A stretch of DNA of 64,000 nt from Chionoecetes opilio (lineage: Eukaryota > Arthropoda > Malacostraca > Decapoda > Majidae): NCBI GenBank assembly GCA_016584305.1, contig JACEEZ010000475.1, positions 335,001 through 399,000 on the forward strand. The letters run 5' to 3'. The notes below the pieces were generated by a model. That model was not told where the DNA came from. It worked only from the letters and a program-made list of their open reading frames with translations, and searched no databases. Both the position numbers and the translations under genes were made by a program. Shown piece by piece: positions 61,079 to 64,000 of this stretch; position 1 is the stretch's first letter, and every line of letters begins with the position of its first letter.

Positions 61079-61453
61079 AACCATGGACGCCGAATCGATG
61101 GGCCTTGGGTATTTGGCCTCAAGCAAAGCTCTGATTACCGTCATTTTCATATGGAACGGCGTGACAGAAATACTCTAATTCCCATTACTCGGTGGGAATG
61201 TGAAGCCGGTTCAGTGATTCACTCTGATGAATGGCCTGCATATGGAAACTTAAATAATCTGGGTTATCGCCATAGTACAGTGAATCACCAAGAAAATTAC
61301 GTGGATCCAGTAACAGGAGCAAACACTCAAGGCATAGAACGATCGTGGTTGGATGTCAAAACACGTATTTTAAAGAACATGAGAGGTGTCAGCAAGGAAC
61401 TGTTTCAGTCACACCTTAATAATTTTTGCTGGAAAGTGCTCAGAAAAGATTAA
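61079..61453 (+). pseudogene. Merlin transposase, 5'-truncated (IS1595/ISXO2-like DDE)
   Basis: An open frame of 124 codons plus stop, without its own start, encodes NHGRRIDGPWVFGLKQSS, then LIPITRWECEAGSVIHSDEW (second catalytic D in HSDEW), GYRHSTVNHQENYVDP and TGANTQGIERSWLDVK (catalytic E in IERSW). These are the hallmarks of the IS1016/ISXO2-like domain shared by Merlin transposons. The first catalytic region is partial and the N-terminal zinc-binding part is absent. The remaining frame has no stops, suggesting recent decay. Confidence 0.85.
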
Positions 61454-62186
61454 CCTGATTTGTTTATAGCATTTACGATATTCGTAATGTATACCGCTAA
61501 TTGTTTATGCATGATATACTATTGTATTAGAATTAGCAATGTGATGTTATTGTTCATTAATAAATTGATTAATAAATACAAAAATTGTTATTCTCCGATG
61601 GAAATAATCCATTAAACCCACAGTATAGTGTGGTAGCGCGGTAGACCTCATACTAAAGTAGAAGCAGCCGGTAGACCTCATACTAAAGTAGAAGCAGCCG
61701 GTAGACCGCATACTAAGGTAGAAACAGAACGGTAGAAAGCATACTAAAGTAGCACCTGATATTGTCTATTAAACAGTAGAGTATTATATAAAAAGCAACT
61801 GTGGTAAGTAATTAATTAATAATCATCAAAGAAAGAAAACAATGTCTATTATACAGTAGAGTATTATGAGAAAACAAATAAATCGTCAATACACGATGAT
61901 TGCATTCACATAAAAACGTATCCGGTGTTTCTTCTGTCAAGATGACACTTCTGTAAAATTCTTTCCACAGCATTGTAGAGTGTTAAGTGTGTCAGACTGA
62001 TGTTCTCGGCTTGACCTTTAGGAGGATACTGAGACATTACTTCGTTGATCCACATTTATAAGGTTGAGTAGAGTCCCGGTACTCAGGTCAGGTCAGGTCA
62101 GGTGTGGTCTTAGTAGACTGCACATTAGGGTACCGTAGATTACAGACACCGAGGTAGACCGTACCCTGTAGTAGCACCAAAATATC

Positions 62187-63388
62187 TCAATCTGATAAAG
62201 CACCATTTTATGGCAAAGAAAAGTTAGTCAGTGTCGCAAAAAATGACCGCGCAGTCCTCGTCTATGTTTACCCTTTACTGTCCTAACTGAGGGGCCTGCC
62301 CCCTCCCCTCATCCCCCCCCCCCGCTAGTTCACTAACCTAACCTGGGCATTGATTACGTACGTAACCTAACCTCGCTGGGGTGTGGGGAACAGCCCCCCC
62401 CCCCCCTTCTTGTTTAATTTCCGATGGCTGTTGTACGGGTTAGAAATACTGCACATGGTCAGATCTACAAATTGAGGACGATTATAACTACGTGCCTTGT
62501 AATGCATTAAACTACAGTAGAACCAGAGTAATAACATACTACCATACCTACTACCTACGGTACGGAACTATGGTAGGTACTATGTATTGATCTTACCTTA
62601 AGAATGATAGTTACAAACTAATTCCCAAGATCCTCACAGTAATGCATGGACAAGTTGACACCCAATCATTAATTACAGACCAGTCTACATAACTGACATA
62701 TCGCACGTGGCCGCCACACTTCGTCTGTTTGTTTATATGATCTTGATCTTGATCTTACTGAACAAAGATCTTGATCTTGATTGCACCAATGTGGGAATTT
62801 ATGTCACATACATATATTTAATAAGAGGTATTACCTAATAAAAACCCATCGTCTATCTCATTCCGACACAATACCCCAACTAGTCAACTAACTACCGTAG
62901 ATAACAGTAATGTCGCCACCTGCAGTGATGTCGCCAGCCGCCAAATATTACGAATTACATATATATCATCACTACTGATTTTTATGTGCCACTGAAGATG
63001 TTACACAAAGATCTGGCAAGTCTTGTGTCCTGTAACCCGAAAGGTGATGAGCTACTGTCTGTCGTCGCGCGAAGAAAAACTTGAGAGGCAAAATGCGTAA
63101 CAGTTATACTTGCAGCTACAAAGCATAAAAAAACGCTGAAACAGGGTAGATTATACAGTCATGATATAAACTATTATAAGTAGAAGGACCACTTGTCGGG
63201 TCAAGATCAAGATCATGTAAAGTTGTAAACAAAACCCTTGCCGCGGGAGTGGCTGTCCAGTGTCCTGCGTCTCCCCTGTGCCTACCAGCTATCGTAGCTA
63301 TCTCGTCTGTGATTACCCCGCAGGACAGCACCAGCACAATACGTCTTTTATGTTTTTCCCACCAGCCATATCTGTAGCAAATTGAGAG
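62187..63388. other. Intergenic, with a dispersed repeat and upstream sequence of the TAF1B-like gene
   Basis: 62230-62520 belongs to a dispersed repeat also seen near 24345-24480 and 36060-36185 (CTAACCTAACCTGGGCATTG; GATGGCTGTTGTACGGGTTAGA). GATCTTGATCTTGATCTT near 62739 has an inverse at about 63200. The last few hundred bases are the probable 5' region of the gene at 63389. Confidence 0.5.
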
Positions 63389-63600
63389 ATGCCTGCAGTG
63401 AAGGAGCAATGCCGGGTGTGTGGCGGCGACTCGTTCACCACCACGCACGGCCTGAAGGTGTGCGACCAGTGTGGCCGCCAGGAGGAACACTACATCGAGC
63501 TGCTCAGCCAGGAAAACATTGGAGAAGTGGATCGTTCCCGCCTCATCACCACTCGCCGCCACGATGACGCGGAGAATGCGGCCCAACAGCCTCACCCTAG
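63389..63600 (+). CDS. First coding exon of a TAF1B/Rrn7-like zinc-ribbon protein (partial)
   Basis: The frame from ATG at 63389 encodes MPAVKEQCRVCGGDSFTTTH, then a second pair in KVCDQCGRQEEHYIEL. This C-x2-C...C-x2-C ribbon (C8, C11, C25, C28) followed by EEHYIELLSQENIG resembles the N-terminal zinc finger of TAF1B, the TFIIB-like subunit of the Pol I factor SL1. The homologous human region continues into a WYVCE-type segment not present here, so the exon should end near 63600, where GTGTGTGG could serve as donor. The rest lies beyond the window. Another zinc-ribbon transcription factor is possible. Confidence 0.55.
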
Positions 63601-64000
63601 TGGTGTGTGGTATAAATTGCCTTGTTTGGGTGAAGTGTGTTGATTGTGGTGAATGAACTGACCCGCCACAGCTGGGTGTTATAAACAGTAGGATGGCAAG
63701 GATGTTATGATTGTACTTAAGAGGATTGTGGTAAATATAGGTTAATGGCTAAGATATGGCGAGTTGTTGGAGTCATGTGTAAGGTGGTATGGTGGATGAG
63801 GGAAGGTGTGTGAAGGGTGGATGCTGTGATGTAATGGTAAATAAGGAAAATGGTGTGTTGAGATGGTTGTGTGTTACTTTTGTCATTTGCAGTCATATGT
63901 CTTGAGATTTATTTCTCTACTACATTTAAAAAACTAATTTTACGAGAGAATTCTTAAATATATATGAATAGAGAGGTAATGAAAGAATTAAGTTGCTGCT
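63601..64000 (+). other. Probable first intron of the TAF1B-like gene
   Basis: GT/GGTG-rich then AT-rich sequence with no further recognisable exon. Confidence 0.4.

Larger units (their letters stand above)
60605..61756 (+). mobile_element. Merlin transposon nested in the outer MITE
   Basis: The 1152-bp element starts GGTGCTACTTTAGCATGCG and ends as the inverse of GGTGCTACTTTAGTATGC. A perfect 8-bp duplication TGATATTG flanks it (60597-60604 and 61757-61764). It carries a transposase fragment (61079-61453), a hAT MITE (60678-60983), and subterminal repeats of CATACTAAAGTAGAAGCAGC near the right end. Confidence 0.9.
60488..62178. mobile_element. Outer Merlin-like MITE
   Basis: The ends are GGTGCTACTGTAGTGTGCGGTC and, inverted, GGTGCTACTACAGGGTACGGTC, with a perfect 8-bp duplication AAAATATC (60480-60487 and 62179-62186). 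Without the inner element it is only about 0.53 kb and non-coding. The 8-bp duplication and the match to the inner Merlin ends support the family. Confidence 0.85.

Noticed and set aside
63116..63595. 159-codon frame antisense to the TAF1B-like exon
   Set aside because: The plus-strand frame has a clear zinc ribbon; the minus frame is its shadow and includes upstream non-coding sequence.

Overview
The window looks like nuclear DNA of an arthropod, most likely a decapod or other malacostracan crustacean. Genes are split by introns with GT/AG borders. Intergenic and intronic space is packed with nested non-LTR retrotransposons, tRNA-derived SINEs, terminal-inverted-repeat (TIR) DNA transposons and long (TA)n and (CT)n arrays. 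Short AACCT runs resemble the arthropod TTAGG telomere unit. The species assignment is inference; no bacterial or viral genome organisation is present.

Four complete conserved genes can be rebuilt exon by exon, with matching splice phases. They are MOB4/phocein (minus, 15042-25421, 222 aa), STEEP1/CXorf56 homologue (minus, 33557-37734, 213 aa), the small-RNA 2'-O-methyltransferase HENMT1/Hen1 (plus, 38161-54463, 499 aa) and DPH2 (minus, 55911-59868, 556 aa). A fifth gene starts at 63389 (plus) and runs off the window; its zinc ribbon resembles TAF1B/Rrn7. STEEP1 and HENMT1 are head to head with about 426 bp between start codons. HENMT1 and DPH2 are convergent, and DPH2 and the TAF1B-like gene are divergent. 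An intron-containing tRNA-Leu(CAA) lies at 2776-2890. The genes do not form a pathway: they cover STRIPAK signalling (MOB4), STING trafficking or splicing-linked roles (STEEP1), piRNA/siRNA end protection (HENMT1), diphthamide synthesis (DPH2) and probably Pol I transcription.

Layout: 1-2775 has no recognisable gene. 2.8-4.5 kb holds the tRNA, a LINE tail and simple repeats. 4.97-11.37 kb is one LINE copy broken by a hAT-like MITE, a MULE and a younger LINE. 11.4-15.0 kb has SINEs, a small TA-flanked element and probable MOB4 3' sequence. 15.0-25.4 kb is MOB4 with element-rich introns. 25.5-28.25 kb is a large inverted duplication reaching the MOB4 5' end. 28.3-32.45 kb is LINEs with a solo LTR that itself carries a LINE. 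33.6-37.7 kb is STEEP1 and 38.2-54.5 kb is HENMT1, whose first and last introns hold piggyBac-like, pogo/Tigger-like, LTR, Tc1-like and hAT elements. 55.9-59.9 kb is DPH2. 60.5-62.2 kb is a three-deep stack of a Merlin MITE, a Merlin with a DDE fragment and a hAT MITE. 63.4 kb begins the TAF1B-like gene.

The most striking content is the transposon archaeology. Many insertions keep exact target-site duplications, and several very large inverted repeats are present. No new multi-gene defence or metabolic system was found.
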